Below are positions 1-7,346 of a stretch of DNA of 36,640 bases, piece after piece. The translations under genes and the position numbers were made by a program. The first letter of the stretch is position 1. The number at the start of each line of letters is the position of its first letter. Under the pieces are notes generated by a model, which was not told where the DNA came from, did not search any database, and saw only the letters and a program-made list of their open reading frames with translations. This stretch comes from an uncultured Flavobacteriales bacterium (GTDB lineage: Bacteria; Bacteroidota; Bacteroidia; Flavobacteriales_F; PHOS-HE28), in contig CALMYC010000099.1 in NCBI GenBank assembly GCA_937873385.1, forward strand, positions 1 through 36,640, in the 5' to 3' direction.

Positions 1-159
1 TACAAGGAGGCCGGTGCCGTGGTCACGGAACGCACGGTTGCGGACGATGGGCAAATGGTGACCTATAAAAAGGTGGTTCACCCGTGGGGTCAAACCTTTT
101 ACTTCAAGGACGGGCGTTCCATTCCCGCACGTGCGTGGAATGAACGGTTCAAGGAGTAG
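1..159 (+). CDS. C-terminal end of an unknown protein (partial)
   Basis: An open frame runs from the first base of the window to a TAG at 157-159 and encodes the last 52 residues of a protein whose start lies outside. The tail is polar and ends in Trp-Asn-Glu-Arg-Phe-Lys-Glu. I recognise no family, so no function is offered. Its stop lies inside the 3' end of the opposing SiaC-like gene, so the two genes converge and share 11 bases. The coding sense of the frame up to that overlap supports a real gene over a chance ORF. Confidence 0.55.
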   Translation, partial: YKEAGAVVTERTVADDGQMVTYKKVVHPWGQTFYFKDGRSIPARAWNERFKE

Positions 160-535
160 CACGGGCGATCAAGCGCACGGGCATTTCCAGCAGGGACCTG
201 TAGTCCTGTCCTGCTTCCTGCATGTCCAGGTCGTCCGGCTCAAAAGACCATTCCAATGAAACCACGCCCTTGCCGGAAGTGTGCAGGTCATCGATCAGGC
301 GAAGCAGGTCCAGGATATATTTGGAACTGCTCGAATTGAAATACGCAAGGGCCAGGCGTACCGTGGTCTGTGGCGCGGGTTCCTTGCAATACCGGTCCAG
401 CAGGTCGAACAAGGGAGCGTAAAACTTGTCCGCATCCTCGGGAATGGAGCAGCCCCGCATGTCGAACAGTCCGGCCACTGGATCAAAGGTGACCTCCGGT
501 GTTTTGTCCGTGCGGCTCAGGTGTAGGGCGGGCAT
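149..535 (-). CDS. SiaC-like regulatory phosphoprotein (DUF1987)
   Basis: A 128-residue protein of the SiaC/DUF1987 family. The family hallmarks are visible: a Gly-Cys-Ser-Ile-Pro-Glu segment near residues 28-33, and AYFNSSSSKYILDLL at about residues 64-78. In Pseudomonas aeruginosa, SiaC is a partner-switch protein that is phosphorylated at the Thr of the equivalent FNTSS motif and, when dephosphorylated, activates a diguanylate cyclase (family knowledge). Here a Ser occupies that position. The ATG at 533-535 is chosen because homology starts there and a TAACTTCA -7 element lies 8 bases upstream; longer in-frame versions read through that promoter. No SiaA phosphatase, SiaB kinase or SiaD cyclase gene is adjacent, so the partner is unknown. 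Confidence 0.8.
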   Translation of the reverse strand: MPALHLSRTDKTPEVTFDPVAGLFDMRGCSIPEDADKFYAPLFDLLDRYCKEPAPQTTVRLALAYFNSSSSKYILDLLRLIDDLHTSGKGVVSLEWSFEPDDLDMQEAGQDYRSLLEMPVRLIARATP

Positions 536-543
536 ACAGGGTG

Positions 544-551
544 TGAAGTTA
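544..551 (-). promoter_or_regulatory. -7 promoter element of the SiaC-like gene
   Basis: TAACTTCA on the minus strand resembles the Bacteroidota -7 consensus TAnnTTTG. It ends 8 bases before the ATG, so the transcript would have almost no leader. Confidence 0.4.
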
Positions 552-622
552 GGAGGTGCAGTGATCCCTTGTCCCGTTCTGGCCGAAATCAGGGGATAGC
601 TTGCCCTCCCGTTGTTTCGGCT

Positions 623-630
623 TAACTTCA
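623..630 (+). promoter_or_regulatory. -7 promoter element of the universal stress protein gene
   Basis: TAACTTCA, 23 bases before the ATG at 654. It overlaps the alternative ATG at 630 and so argues for the later start. Confidence 0.4.
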
Positions 631-653
631 TGCCGGTCCAGATCCATACTGCC

Positions 654-1454
654 ATGGCCATCACCAACATCCTCGTGCCGTATGATTTCTCCGATTGCGC
701 AACGGATGCCTTGCGCGTGGCGGCCAAGCTCGCCCGCAATACCAAGGCGAACTTGCACTTGGTGCATGTCTATGAGGACATGACCGACTTCCACTCGAGC
801 AACCAAAAGAAACGCGAGGACATCGAACTCCGCCTGGACAAGGTACCGGAGCTTCCGTTCCTGGCAGGGATCCCCATGAAGCGGTTCATGTTGCGCCAGT
901 TCGGCATCACCGAAATGTTCCGCAACAAGTACCTGCAGGACATGGACCTGATCGTGATGGGCAGCAATGGAGCGCGCGGGCTGCGGAGCGTAGTAGGGTC
1001 CAACACCCAGCGTGTGGTGCGCATTGCCCCCATGCCGGTGCTGGTCATCAAGCACCGCGTGGACGATTTTGACGTGAAGGACATGGTGTATGCGTCCAAC
1101 TTCACACCGATGGACATCGCGAAATTTGAAGCATTCCTGCCCATGGTGGAACTCTTCGAGCCCAAGATCCACCTGCTGAAAGTGAACACGCCCGGCAGTT
1201 TCCAGCGCAGTGCGGACACCTACAAGGCCATAGACAGCTTCCTGAAGAGCCACGACCTGCGCAAATTCACCACCACCATCTACAACGACCTGAGCGTGGA
1301 GGAGGGCATCCTGGATTTTGCGCGCGGCATCGATGCGGACATGATCGCCATGGCCACCCACGGGAGAAAGGGATTCTTCCACGTGGTGAACGGCAGCGTC
1401 ACGGAGGACATCGTCAACCGGACCACGTTCCCCGTGCTCAGTGTAAAACTCTGA
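654..1454 (+). CDS. Universal stress protein, two tandem UspA domains
   Basis: A 266-residue cytoplasmic protein made of two UspA folds. Domain one (about residues 1-135) starts with a typical ITNILVPYDFS strand and carries the ATP-binding Gly-x2-Gly-x9-Gly-Ser pattern at residues 103-116 (GSNGARGLRSVVGS). Domain two (about 140-266) ends with the equivalent ATHGRKGFFHVVNGS at about 234-248, which has Asn where the first domain has Gly-type spacing but keeps the terminal Gly-Ser, so nucleotide binding there is plausible but less certain. Such proteins bind ATP and support survival under starvation or stress; the target is usually unknown. The start at 654 is preferred over 612 and 630 because a -7 promoter element covers 623-630. 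The gene appears to be transcribed alone. Confidence 0.9.
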   Translation: MAITNILVPYDFSDCATDALRVAAKLARNTKANLHLVHVYEDMTDFHSSNQKKREDIELRLDKVPELPFLAGIPMKRFMLRQFGITEMFRNKYLQDMDLIVMGSNGARGLRSVVGSNTQRVVRIAPMPVLVIKHRVDDFDVKDMVYASNFTPMDIAKFEAFLPMVELFEPKIHLLKVNTPGSFQRSADTYKAIDSFLKSHDLRKFTTTIYNDLSVEEGILDFARGIDADMIAMATHGRKGFFHVVNGSVTEDIVNRTTFPVLSVKL

Positions 1455-1486
1455 GCCACTGCGCGCACAAGCATCCGGCACGGCAT

Positions 1487-1494
1487 TACTTTAG
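1487..1494 (+). promoter_or_regulatory. -7 promoter element of the DUF1883 gene
   Basis: TACTTTAG, a TA-n-TTT variant of the Bacteroidota -7 box, 23 bases before the ATG at 1518. Confidence 0.35.
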
Positions 1495-1517
1495 CAGGAC
1501 CAACCAGATACCCGTAC

Positions 1518-1871
1518 ATGAAATTCCTCTACAGGAAGTATGCCGCCAAGAAAGGCCAGTGCATCGAGGTGGAGCTGAGCTCACCCGCAGTGGTAAAATT
1601 CATGACTGCCGCGGAATTCAAGCATTACGCCGGTGGCCGTACCCACACCTACTTCCGGGGTCGCTTGGACGATGCCACCGTGCGCATCGCCCTCCCTTTT
1701 GACAGCGTATGGCATGCCGTGGTGGAAAGCGGCCGATCGGGCATTACCGCCAGCAGCCGGCTGCGTGCATCCGCCCCTGAACTACTGCTCGGCACCTACA
1801 ATGAAGAACCGGGCCCCGATGCGGACCTTGAGCTGCAGAACCAGAGCCGGGGCAACCACAGTGAGGGGTAG
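1518..1871 (+). CDS. DUF1883 domain protein
   Basis: A 117-residue protein whose residues about 1-85 match the DUF1883 family. They include an EVELSS strand after a Lys-Lys-Gly turn, a KFMTAAEFKHYAGGR stretch and a Ser-Val-Trp-His-Ala-Val-Val segment, where the family usually has Gly-His-Trp-His-Val-Val. The last 30 residues are acidic and probably disordered. There is no signal peptide or membrane segment. In other bacteria DUF1883 proteins occur alone or fused to TIR-type domains, and their function is not established. The gene lies 20 bases upstream of the membrane protein gene at 1892 and probably shares its transcript. Confidence 0.75.
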   Translation: MKFLYRKYAAKKGQCIEVELSSPAVVKFMTAAEFKHYAGGRTHTYFRGRLDDATVRIALPFDSVWHAVVESGRSGITASSRLRASAPELLLGTYNEEPGPDADLELQNQSRGNHSEG

Positions 1872-1891
1872 GCAACCCAACTTGAAGAACC

Positions 1892-2599
1892 ATGCCGCAC
1901 ACCGGTGAAGATGAGCTGATCCGCCTCCTGCGCGGGCAGGATGCCCTTGTGCAGGAAGTCTATTCCATTCTGGAGGAGGAGGAGAAGAAGGATGATATCC
2001 TCAGGGCAGTGGTGTTGTCAAGCACGAAACCTTGCACCAATGTGCTCACCGGGATCGACCATCGGCTGGTCTTTACGTTGGATGCGATCCGCACCGTGTG
2101 CATCAAATACCGGCTGCGGTTCCTGCCGGCAGGGCGGTTCAAAGGCCATTTACCTGCTGAAGCCCTTCAGGCCATACGGCGGATCGAGGCGGGTTCCGGT
2201 GCCCCGCTCGGCGGCTTCATGGTATTGGCGTCCGCCAAGCATTTCAAGCTCCGCGATTGCGAGGCGGACCCCATGCTGTTCGTGCCAATGGGCGGTGACG
2301 AGTACTACTTGGTACACCGCTGGGGCAGGGACATGCGGACAACCCGGGCCGTCTTTGGATGGCCGATGCGGAGCTGGGGCCAGTTAGCGGCCGTGGTCAT
2401 CGTGCTTGCTGCGCTGGTGGCAGCCTTGGTGCCATCGGCGTGGTTGTCCACGGAACCCCGACCTGCTTGGTTTAGTCTGAACCGTTTCGCGCTGTTCATC
2501 TGTGTAACGCTGTTTTTGAGCGCTGCCACATCCTATGCTTGGCTTGCCTTTTTTGGCCAGTTCAGCAAGGAGGCGTGGAATAGTTCCACCTTCAATTGA
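1892..2599 (+). CDS. Hypothetical protein with two C-terminal membrane segments
   Basis: A 235-residue protein I do not recognise. Residues 1-155 form a mixed, apparently soluble domain that starts with a charged helix rich in Glu and Lys (about 20-36). Two hydrophobic segments follow at about 163-186 and 198-221, joined by a short Pro-rich loop, so the N-terminal domain would be anchored to the inner membrane with both ends probably cytoplasmic. It starts 20 bases after the DUF1883 stop and is likely co-transcribed with it. Its stop overlaps by 8 bases the end of the opposing small gene at 2592. Consistent coding composition and the hairpin topology support a real gene. Confidence 0.7.
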   Translation: MPHTGEDELIRLLRGQDALVQEVYSILEEEEKKDDILRAVVLSSTKPCTNVLTGIDHRLVFTLDAIRTVCIKYRLRFLPAGRFKGHLPAEALQAIRRIEAGSGAPLGGFMVLASAKHFKLRDCEADPMLFVPMGGDEYYLVHRWGRDMRTTRAVFGWPMRSWGQLAAVVIVLAALVAALVPSAWLSTEPRPAWFSLNRFALFICVTLFLSAATSYAWLAFFGQFSKEAWNSSTFN

Positions 2600-2807
2600 T
2601 GCGGTTTTCCGGGATGCCCGCCCCTGGTTGGCCGGTATCCCCCACCCTGCACAAGCAGGAAGAGCGGAACCATTGCTTCAGCTTCTCCCGCTCCTCCGGC
2701 ACCAGGCGCTTGAATGTTTTGCGCAGCTCTTTCCGGAACACCGCGCGGTCCGCGAAGCTGATCTTCGACAGCACGTCCTGATAATAGGTGATCAATGATG
2801 TAGCCAT
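2592..2807 (-). CDS. Small hypothetical protein, 71 residues
   Basis: The frame encodes 71 residues from the ATG at 2805-2807. Most of it is predicted amphipathic helix (Tyr-Tyr-Gln-Asp-Val-Leu-Ser-Lys-Ile, then Lys-Glu-Leu-Arg-Lys-Thr-Phe-Lys-Arg-Leu and Pro-Glu-Glu-Arg-Glu-Lys-Leu). A Cys-Leu-Cys pair lies near residue 55 and the tail is Gly/Pro-rich. The longer in-frame version starting at 2942 would run across the terminator hairpin and has no protein-like character, so the internal ATG is preferred. I cannot assign a family. It converges with the membrane protein gene with an 8-base overlap. Confidence 0.5.
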   Translation of the reverse strand: MATSLITYYQDVLSKISFADRAVFRKELRKTFKRLVPEEREKLKQWFRSSCLCRVGDTGQPGAGIPENRIN

Positions 2808-2909
2808 GGTACCGATGGATACGTGCAACACATTTGCGTTGTTGCACGCACCGGGAATATGCAGCAGGTTGACCGTTGCGTCCTCTGACGCGCAATCCGG
2901 GTGGCACGC

Positions 2910-2939
2910 AAAGGGGCAGGCCAGTGGGCCTGCCCCTTT
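2910..2939 (-). terminator. Transcription terminator after hsp20
   Basis: A perfect 13-base-pair stem (2910-2922 with 2927-2939) closed by an AGTG tetraloop, flanked by A and T runs. It lies 16 bases beyond the Hsp20 stop and its symmetry would allow bidirectional function. Confidence 0.8.
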
Positions 2940-2954
2940 CACGGTCCGGTGCGT

Positions 2955-3395
2955 TCAGGCTATGCTGATCTCCTTGGATGTCGGCACCTCCACAGCCTTC
3001 TTCGGGAGCTTCACGGTCAGCACCCCGTTGACGTGTTCCGCCGTGATCTTCTCGGCTTGCACCTGCTCCGGCAGCCGGAATTGGCGCTGGAAGGCATGCC
3101 TGGAAAATTCACGCCGCGTGTAGCGCTCGTTCTCCTCCAGTTTATCGGTTTCCTTCTCCGAGCTGATCGTGAGCACATCCTTTTCCATGTGCAATTTCAG
3201 ATCTTCCTTGGAAAAGCCTGGGGCGAGCAGCTCCAGCGTGTAACCGTCCGACTGTTCGGTAATGTTCACGCGCGGAGCCGACCTTGGCAGTTCGTCGCGT
3301 CCTTGAAACTGGGCCAGATCTTCCAGGATCTGTGAAAACATCCCGTTGAACGGGCGGAAAGGCACGGTGTGCAGTTGTTGCTTTAAGTGGTTCAT
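2955..3395 (-). CDS. Hsp20/alpha-crystallin small heat-shock protein
   Basis: A 146-residue small heat-shock chaperone that holds unfolding proteins in the cytoplasm. The alpha-crystallin domain covers about residues 40-146: an APRVNITEQSDGYTLELLAPG strand pair, a KEDLKLHMEKDVLTIS block, the FSRHAFQRQFRLPE segment typical of bacterial Hsp20, the conserved Asn-Gly-Val-Leu-Thr-Val-Lys-Leu-Pro-Lys motif, and a C-terminal I-S-I like tail (Glu-Ile-Ser-Ile-Ala). The ATG at 3393-3395 is used. An in-frame ATG at 3417-3419 would add 8 residues and sits within a TTGGTTCA/TGAACCAA inverted repeat (3411-3418, 3433-3440), which may be regulatory. A strong terminator follows, so it is probably monocistronic. 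Confidence 0.93.
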   Translation of the reverse strand: MNHLKQQLHTVPFRPFNGMFSQILEDLAQFQGRDELPRSAPRVNITEQSDGYTLELLAPGFSKEDLKLHMEKDVLTISSEKETDKLEENERYTRREFSRHAFQRQFRLPEQVQAEKITAEHVNGVLTVKLPKKAVEVPTSKEISIA

Positions 3396-3538
3396 GGCTG
3401 GTTTGTGAGGTTGGTTCATGGAACGCCCGCCTTGAACCAATCCGGTGCCGATCCAGTTTTCATGTCGCCGGGTGCACGGAAATCAAAAATTCAATGCCAA
3501 AACGACCACTACAGCCGCAGGCTCTCTGCCGAAATGAC

Positions 3539-4303
3539 CTACTGCGCAAGAAAGATGTATGTAATGGTGCCGCGCTGGGGCTGCTCAGCAATGGACGAGC
3601 TGGTGAAACGCGCACCGCGGGCGGAGATCAACGCATTGTCCACCATGCAGGCATCCGTGGTGGTGCTGGCAGATGCGTCGAGGTCGGCTTTGTTCATGCG
3701 GCCATCCCGGTCCACTGCTACACGGACCACCACCTTCCCGTGGCCTTTGCACAGGTAGGCCGGCACTTCCAACACCAGGTCCGTGCGGCCCCGCAGGTCG
3801 TAGGAAACGGTGGTGAGCCCTTCCACCTTCACCGGCTTGGGCGTCTTGTCCATGTAATTGCGCTTGTTGAACTTGGTGGTGTCCAACGTGGGCACTTCGA
3901 TGTCCCTGCCTTGTGCCGTGCGTTCAGCTGCCAACCGGGCAAATTCGCTTTGCTCCATGGCATGGAGGTCCTGGTCCACTTGCTGCGCCATGCGCTCCTG
4001 GGCGCTGCGTGACATTGGCCTTTCCGCATTCAGGTCCGCCGTGGTGTTGCTGGCCAGGTTCTTTACGTTCGGGTTGGCCGCATCTTCTTGTCCCGGTTTC
4101 ACCGCAGCTTCTTCCTGGGGTTCCGGCTTGGGCATGGCAAGTTCCAGGTCCAGCTCCATGTTCTGGGGCGGTGGCTGCGGATAGCGGTCACCCACGCTGC
4201 TCAGGCTGAACACGGCCATCAGCAGCGTGTGCAGCATCAGCGTGCCGATCACGCCGTATTTGTGCCGATCGAACCAGTCCAGAAATCGGTCGTACGCGGA
4301 CAT
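3539..4303 (-). CDS. TonB-family energy transducer
   Basis: A 254-residue protein with the TonB layout. It has a short cytoplasmic start, one membrane helix at about residues 17-36, a Pro-rich periplasmic stretch (Tyr-Pro-Gln-Pro-Pro-Pro, then Pro-Lys-Pro-Glu-Pro), a charged helical spacer of about residues 95-135, and a C-terminal TonB-like domain from about 165. That domain holds VVVRVAVDRDGRMNKADLDA, two cysteines (185 and 219) and a final Gly-Thr-Ile-Thr-Tyr-Ile-Phe strand. Such proteins pass proton-motive energy from ExbB/ExbD to outer-membrane receptors; no exbB or exbD is in view. The ATG at 4301-4303 is chosen because a TACTTTGC -7 element lies 7 bases upstream. It follows the rRNA methyltransferase gene by 23 bases but seems to have this promoter of its own. 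Confidence 0.8.
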   Translation of the reverse strand: MSAYDRFLDWFDRHKYGVIGTLMLHTLLMAVFSLSSVGDRYPQPPPQNMELDLELAMPKPEPQEEAAVKPGQEDAANPNVKNLASNTTADLNAERPMSRSAQERMAQQVDQDLHAMEQSEFARLAAERTAQGRDIEVPTLDTTKFNKRNYMDKTPKPVKVEGLTTVSYDLRGRTDLVLEVPAYLCKGHGKVVVRVAVDRDGRMNKADLDASASTTTDACMVDNALISARGARFTSSSIAEQPQRGTITYIFLAQ

Positions 4304-4310
4304 AGTTCCT

Positions 4311-4318
4311 GCAAAGTA
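4311..4318 (-). promoter_or_regulatory. -7 promoter element of the TonB-family gene
   Basis: TACTTTGC on the minus strand, 7 bases before the ATG, in the 23-base gap after the upstream methyltransferase stop. Spacing predicts a leader of only a few bases. Confidence 0.5.
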
Positions 4319-4326
4319 ATCAGCGT

Positions 4327-5682
4327 TCAACGCATGCGGATGCGCCAAGGAGCGGGCCAGCGGTTGTTGTAGCGCCTGCCAGCCCCATTGGCCCAACCCA
4401 GGGGCAACCCTTCATGGCACACAAGCACGGTGCCCACCGCATTCATTGCAGGAAGCGCTTCGCCGCGCAAATAGCCCAGCACCGCCTGCAGGTCCAGGTC
4501 CAAGCGGCCAAAGGGCCTTGGGTCGAGCAGTTCATTCAGCGCAAGCGCAGGATGCGGCAGCCAGCCCCCTCCCTTTCGCTGGGCAACGGGAATGCCGGGG
4601 ATGCACCCGGGGAGCTTGTCCATCATCGCCTCTACGAAGTGCGCCCAACCAAGGGCCACCGCATACAATACGCCATCCCGTTCAGCCAGGTGCTGCTCCG
4701 TGCCTGTTCCGAGCCAATCACGCACGGGCGCTGCCACTTCCGAACCGCTTGTATGCCGGGCCATTTTCAGCAAGGATGGGTTGCCGGATCCCGGCTTCCT
4801 GACCAAGGCGATGAAAAACCCCTCCCCCCGCACCCGGTGCGGGTAACAGCGCAGACCAAGGTCACTTGCCTGGATGCCCCAAGCCGGATCGACAGCGATG
4901 GGGATCACCTGCCCACCAAGCCCGGCAAGGCGTTGCACCTGATCTTCATTCTCGCAGGTTTCCCATGTGCAGGTGCTGTAGATCAAATGGCCGCCTGGCT
5001 TCAGTACGGCCCATGCCGCATCCAGGATGTTCCGCTGGCGCAGCACACAGCCTTCCACCAAATTCGGTCCCCATTGGGCCCGAGCATGGGGGTCCTTGCG
5101 GAACATGCCTTCGCCGGAACACGGCGCATCGACCAGGATGAGGTCACAAACGGGGCCCAACGCCGTGAACGCCCAGGGGTCCGCACCCGTGACCACCACA
5201 TTTGCGCGCCCCCATTTCCACAGATTCTCCGTCAGGGCGGCCTTGCGGGCATGCACGGGTTCGTTGCCCACGAGCAACGCATCCTTCGGGATCAAGCTTG
5301 CCAGGTGCGTGGTTTTCCCTCCGGGCGCAGCGCAGAGGTCCAGCACCACCGCCCCCGGGGGCAACGGATGCACGGCCCTGTATGCCTGCTCCAACAACAT
5401 GCTACCGGCCTCCTGCACATAGTATGCCCCGGCGTGGAACAACGGATCCAGTGTGAACACGGGTCGTTTCTCCAGGTAGCGCCCGTGGGCACTGCACCAG
5501 GGAACAGGGGTGCCGGCGATCGCCGAAGGCTTCAGGGGATTGGCACGGATGCTTGTTGGCGCAGGTTCTTCCAAGGCCGCCAGCAACGCTTCCGCGTCGG
5601 TGCCGAGCAAGGCGCGCACGTGCGGTGGCAGGTCCAGTGGCACATCGGGCAGACCGCGCGGAGGTACACGCTTGCGCCCCAT
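4327..5682 (-). CDS. RsmF/NOL1-NOP2-Sun family rRNA m5C methyltransferase
   Basis: A 451-residue SAM-dependent RNA (cytosine-5) methyltransferase, probably acting on 16S rRNA. Visible motifs are LDLCAAPGGKTTHL (SAM binding, about 115-127), DAPCSGEGMFRKDP (185-198, with the family Cys at 188) and STCTWETCENE (236-246, with the second active-site Cys at 238). The N-terminal part carries the family SIRANPLK block and Tyr-Tyr-Val-Gln-Glu-Ala-Gly-Ser-Met. The extra C-terminal region of about 160 residues, ending in a small Gly-Trp-Ala-Asn-Gly segment, matches the RsmF/YebU-type extension and not the shorter RsmB. The ATG at 5680-5682 is preferred; a TTG at 5692-5694 would overlap the purA stop by four bases. 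It is the last gene of the fur-STAS-purA run. Confidence 0.9.
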   Translation of the reverse strand: MGRKRVPPRGLPDVPLDLPPHVRALLGTDAEALLAALEEPAPTSIRANPLKPSAIAGTPVPWCSAHGRYLEKRPVFTLDPLFHAGAYYVQEAGSMLLEQAYRAVHPLPPGAVVLDLCAAPGGKTTHLASLIPKDALLVGNEPVHARKAALTENLWKWGRANVVVTGADPWAFTALGPVCDLILVDAPCSGEGMFRKDPHARAQWGPNLVEGCVLRQRNILDAAWAVLKPGGHLIYSTCTWETCENEDQVQRLAGLGGQVIPIAVDPAWGIQASDLGLRCYPHRVRGEGFFIALVRKPGSGNPSLLKMARHTSGSEVAAPVRDWLGTGTEQHLAERDGVLYAVALGWAHFVEAMMDKLPGCIPGIPVAQRKGGGWLPHPALALNELLDPRPFGRLDLDLQAVLGYLRGEALPAMNAVGTVLVCHEGLPLGWANGAGRRYNNRWPAPWRIRMR

Positions 5683-5690
5683 GTGGTAGA

Positions 5691-6968
5691 TCAACCGGCC
5701 GGCACTTCCGCCTTGCGCACCAGCGTGGCCACACGGTCCGGGCCTATGGAAACGATGCGCACCGGTACACCGGTGGCATTTTCGATGAAGGCAATGTATG
5801 CCTCCGCCTCAGCAGGCAATGGTTTGGCGGAATCCAAGGCACCCCAGCCCTTGAGCGTCGTGTAGACCGGTTCCACGCCTTCGTCCAGGTCAAACGGGAA
5901 ATGGGCAATTTCCTTCCCGCGGATGCGGTAGGCGGTGCAAACCTGCACGTTGCCAAAACCGCTCAGCACATCAGCCTTCATCATGGCCAGCTCGGTAATG
6001 CCATTGATCATCACCGCATAGCGCAGTGCGGGCAGGTCCAGCCAGCCGCAGCGGCGCGGCCTGCCGGTGGTGCTGCCAAACTCGTTCCCTGCGGTGCGGA
6101 TCCGCTCCCCCATGTCATCCTGGAGCTCCGTAGGGAACGGCCCGCTGCCCACACGGGTACAATAGGCCTTGAATATGCCGATCACCTTGCCGATGGACGC
6201 CGGACCGATGCCCAGGCCGGTGCAGGCACCGGCGCTCACCGTATTGCTGGAGGTCACGAACGGATACGTGCCGAAATCGATGTCAAGCAAGGTGCCTTGG
6301 GCGCCTTCGGCCAGCACGGCCTTGCCAGCCGCCAGCTGCTCCTGCAGCCATTGCTCACTGTCCACCAGTGTAAAACTGCGTAGTTGCTCCACGGCATCCA
6401 GCCATTCCTGTTCCTTGCTCTTCCACTCCACGTGTGCGTCGTAGATGGAAATGAGGCGCTCGTGCTTGGCGGTGAGGGCATCATAGTGTGCACGGAAATC
6501 CGGGCGTTCAATGTCGCCCATGCGCAGGCCGTTGCGCCCGGTCTTGTCCATGTACGTGGGCCCGATACCCTTCAACGTGCTGCCGATCTTGCCTTTGCCC
6601 TTGTCGGCTTCGCTGGCCGCATCGAGCGCGCGGTGCGTGGGCAGGATCAGGTGCGCACGCCTGCTGATCAGCAGATGCCTGCGCACATCGATGCCCGCCG
6701 CCTCCAGGTCGCGCACTTCGCGCAGAAAGATCACCGGATCGATCACCACGCCGTTGCCCACCAGGTTCCACACGTCCTTGCGGAACACCCCGCTGGGAAT
6801 GGTGTGCAGCACGTGCTTCTTCCCGTCGAATATCAACGTGTGGCCCGCGTTCGGGCCACCCTGGAACCGCGCGATCACCGCGTAGTGCGGTGCCACCACG
6901 TCCACCACCTTGCCCTTGCCCTCATCGCCCCATTGGGCACCGAGGATCACATCCACTTTGGCCTGCAT
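5691..6968 (-). CDS. purA: Adenylosuccinate synthetase
   Basis: A 425-residue enzyme that makes adenylosuccinate from IMP, aspartate and GTP, the first committed step to AMP. The catalytic P-loop GAQWGDEGKGK is at residues 10-20, with the conserved GGPNAGHTL at about 37-45. GSTLKGIGPTYMDKTGR, the EGAQGTLLDIDFGTYPFVTSS block and TTGRPRRCGWLDLPALRYA all follow in the expected order. Length and motifs are complete. The gene begins 3 bases after the STAS protein stop and its own stop abuts the methyltransferase gene, so it appears to be expressed from the fur promoter. A Fur-family regulator beside purA is an arrangement I recall from other Bacteroidota. Confidence 0.98.
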   Translation of the reverse strand: MQAKVDVILGAQWGDEGKGKVVDVVAPHYAVIARFQGGPNAGHTLIFDGKKHVLHTIPSGVFRKDVWNLVGNGVVIDPVIFLREVRDLEAAGIDVRRHLLISRRAHLILPTHRALDAASEADKGKGKIGSTLKGIGPTYMDKTGRNGLRMGDIERPDFRAHYDALTAKHERLISIYDAHVEWKSKEQEWLDAVEQLRSFTLVDSEQWLQEQLAAGKAVLAEGAQGTLLDIDFGTYPFVTSSNTVSAGACTGLGIGPASIGKVIGIFKAYCTRVGSGPFPTELQDDMGERIRTAGNEFGSTTGRPRRCGWLDLPALRYAVMINGITELAMMKADVLSGFGNVQVCTAYRIRGKEIAHFPFDLDEGVEPVYTTLKGWGALDSAKPLPAEAEAYIAFIENATGVPVRIVSIGPDRVATLVRKAEVPAG

Positions 6969-6971
6969 GGT

Positions 6972-7346
6972 TCACGCACGCAACTTGGCCAGCGCCTGGT
7001 CCACCGAACCCAAGATGGGGAACCCCGTATCCAATTTGGTGACCACGAAGAGTTGACGGACGCCATGGGACATGCCCGCCAGCAGCACCTGGCCGCCCGC
7101 TTTGCGGGTGCGGGTGAGCACGCTGATCATGATGTTGAGGCCGGTGCTGTTCATGTACAGCAAGTGCGCCATGTCCAAGATGACATGTACGCCCTCACTG
7201 CCCTCCAGGTGCTTGTCCAGCACGGTCATCAAATGGTCGGCCTGCTGCTGGTCCATCAGTCGGCCTTCCAGGTGGAACACCTTGGCACCATCCTGCTCGC
7301 TGACGTGCAGTTGGAAGATGGGCTTGTCGGTTGCGGTATTGCTCAT
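6972..7346 (-). CDS. STAS-domain protein (anti-sigma factor antagonist type)
   Basis: A 124-residue stand-alone STAS domain. It has the SpoIIAA-like order: an N-terminal strand pair (VFHLEGRLMD), the VHVILDMAHLLYMNSTGLN core at about 53-71 with a Ser at 67 in the position usually phosphorylated by an anti-sigma kinase, then a KAGGQVLLAGMS strand and a C-terminal helix. Family members switch an anti-sigma factor or related partner by phosphorylation. No kinase or PP2C phosphatase gene is nearby. Its ATG (7344-7346) overlaps the fur stop as ATGA, so translation is probably coupled to fur. The longer frame starting at 7490 lies inside fur and is rejected. Confidence 0.88.
   Translation of the reverse strand: MSNTATDKPIFQLHVSEQDGAKVFHLEGRLMDQQQADHLMTVLDKHLEGSEGVHVILDMAHLLYMNSTGLNIMISVLTRTRKAGGQVLLAGMSHGVRQLFVVTKLDTGFPILGSVDQALAKLRA

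Noticed and set aside
549-1481. A 310-codon minus-strand frame antisense to the universal stress protein gene.
   Set aside because: It is a compositional shadow: His- and Val-rich with no domain, and the plus-strand frame is a clear UspA pair.
4414-5865. A 483-codon plus-strand frame across the rRNA methyltransferase gene.
   Set aside because: The minus strand encodes a complete methyltransferase with all motifs; the long antisense frame is due to high GC.
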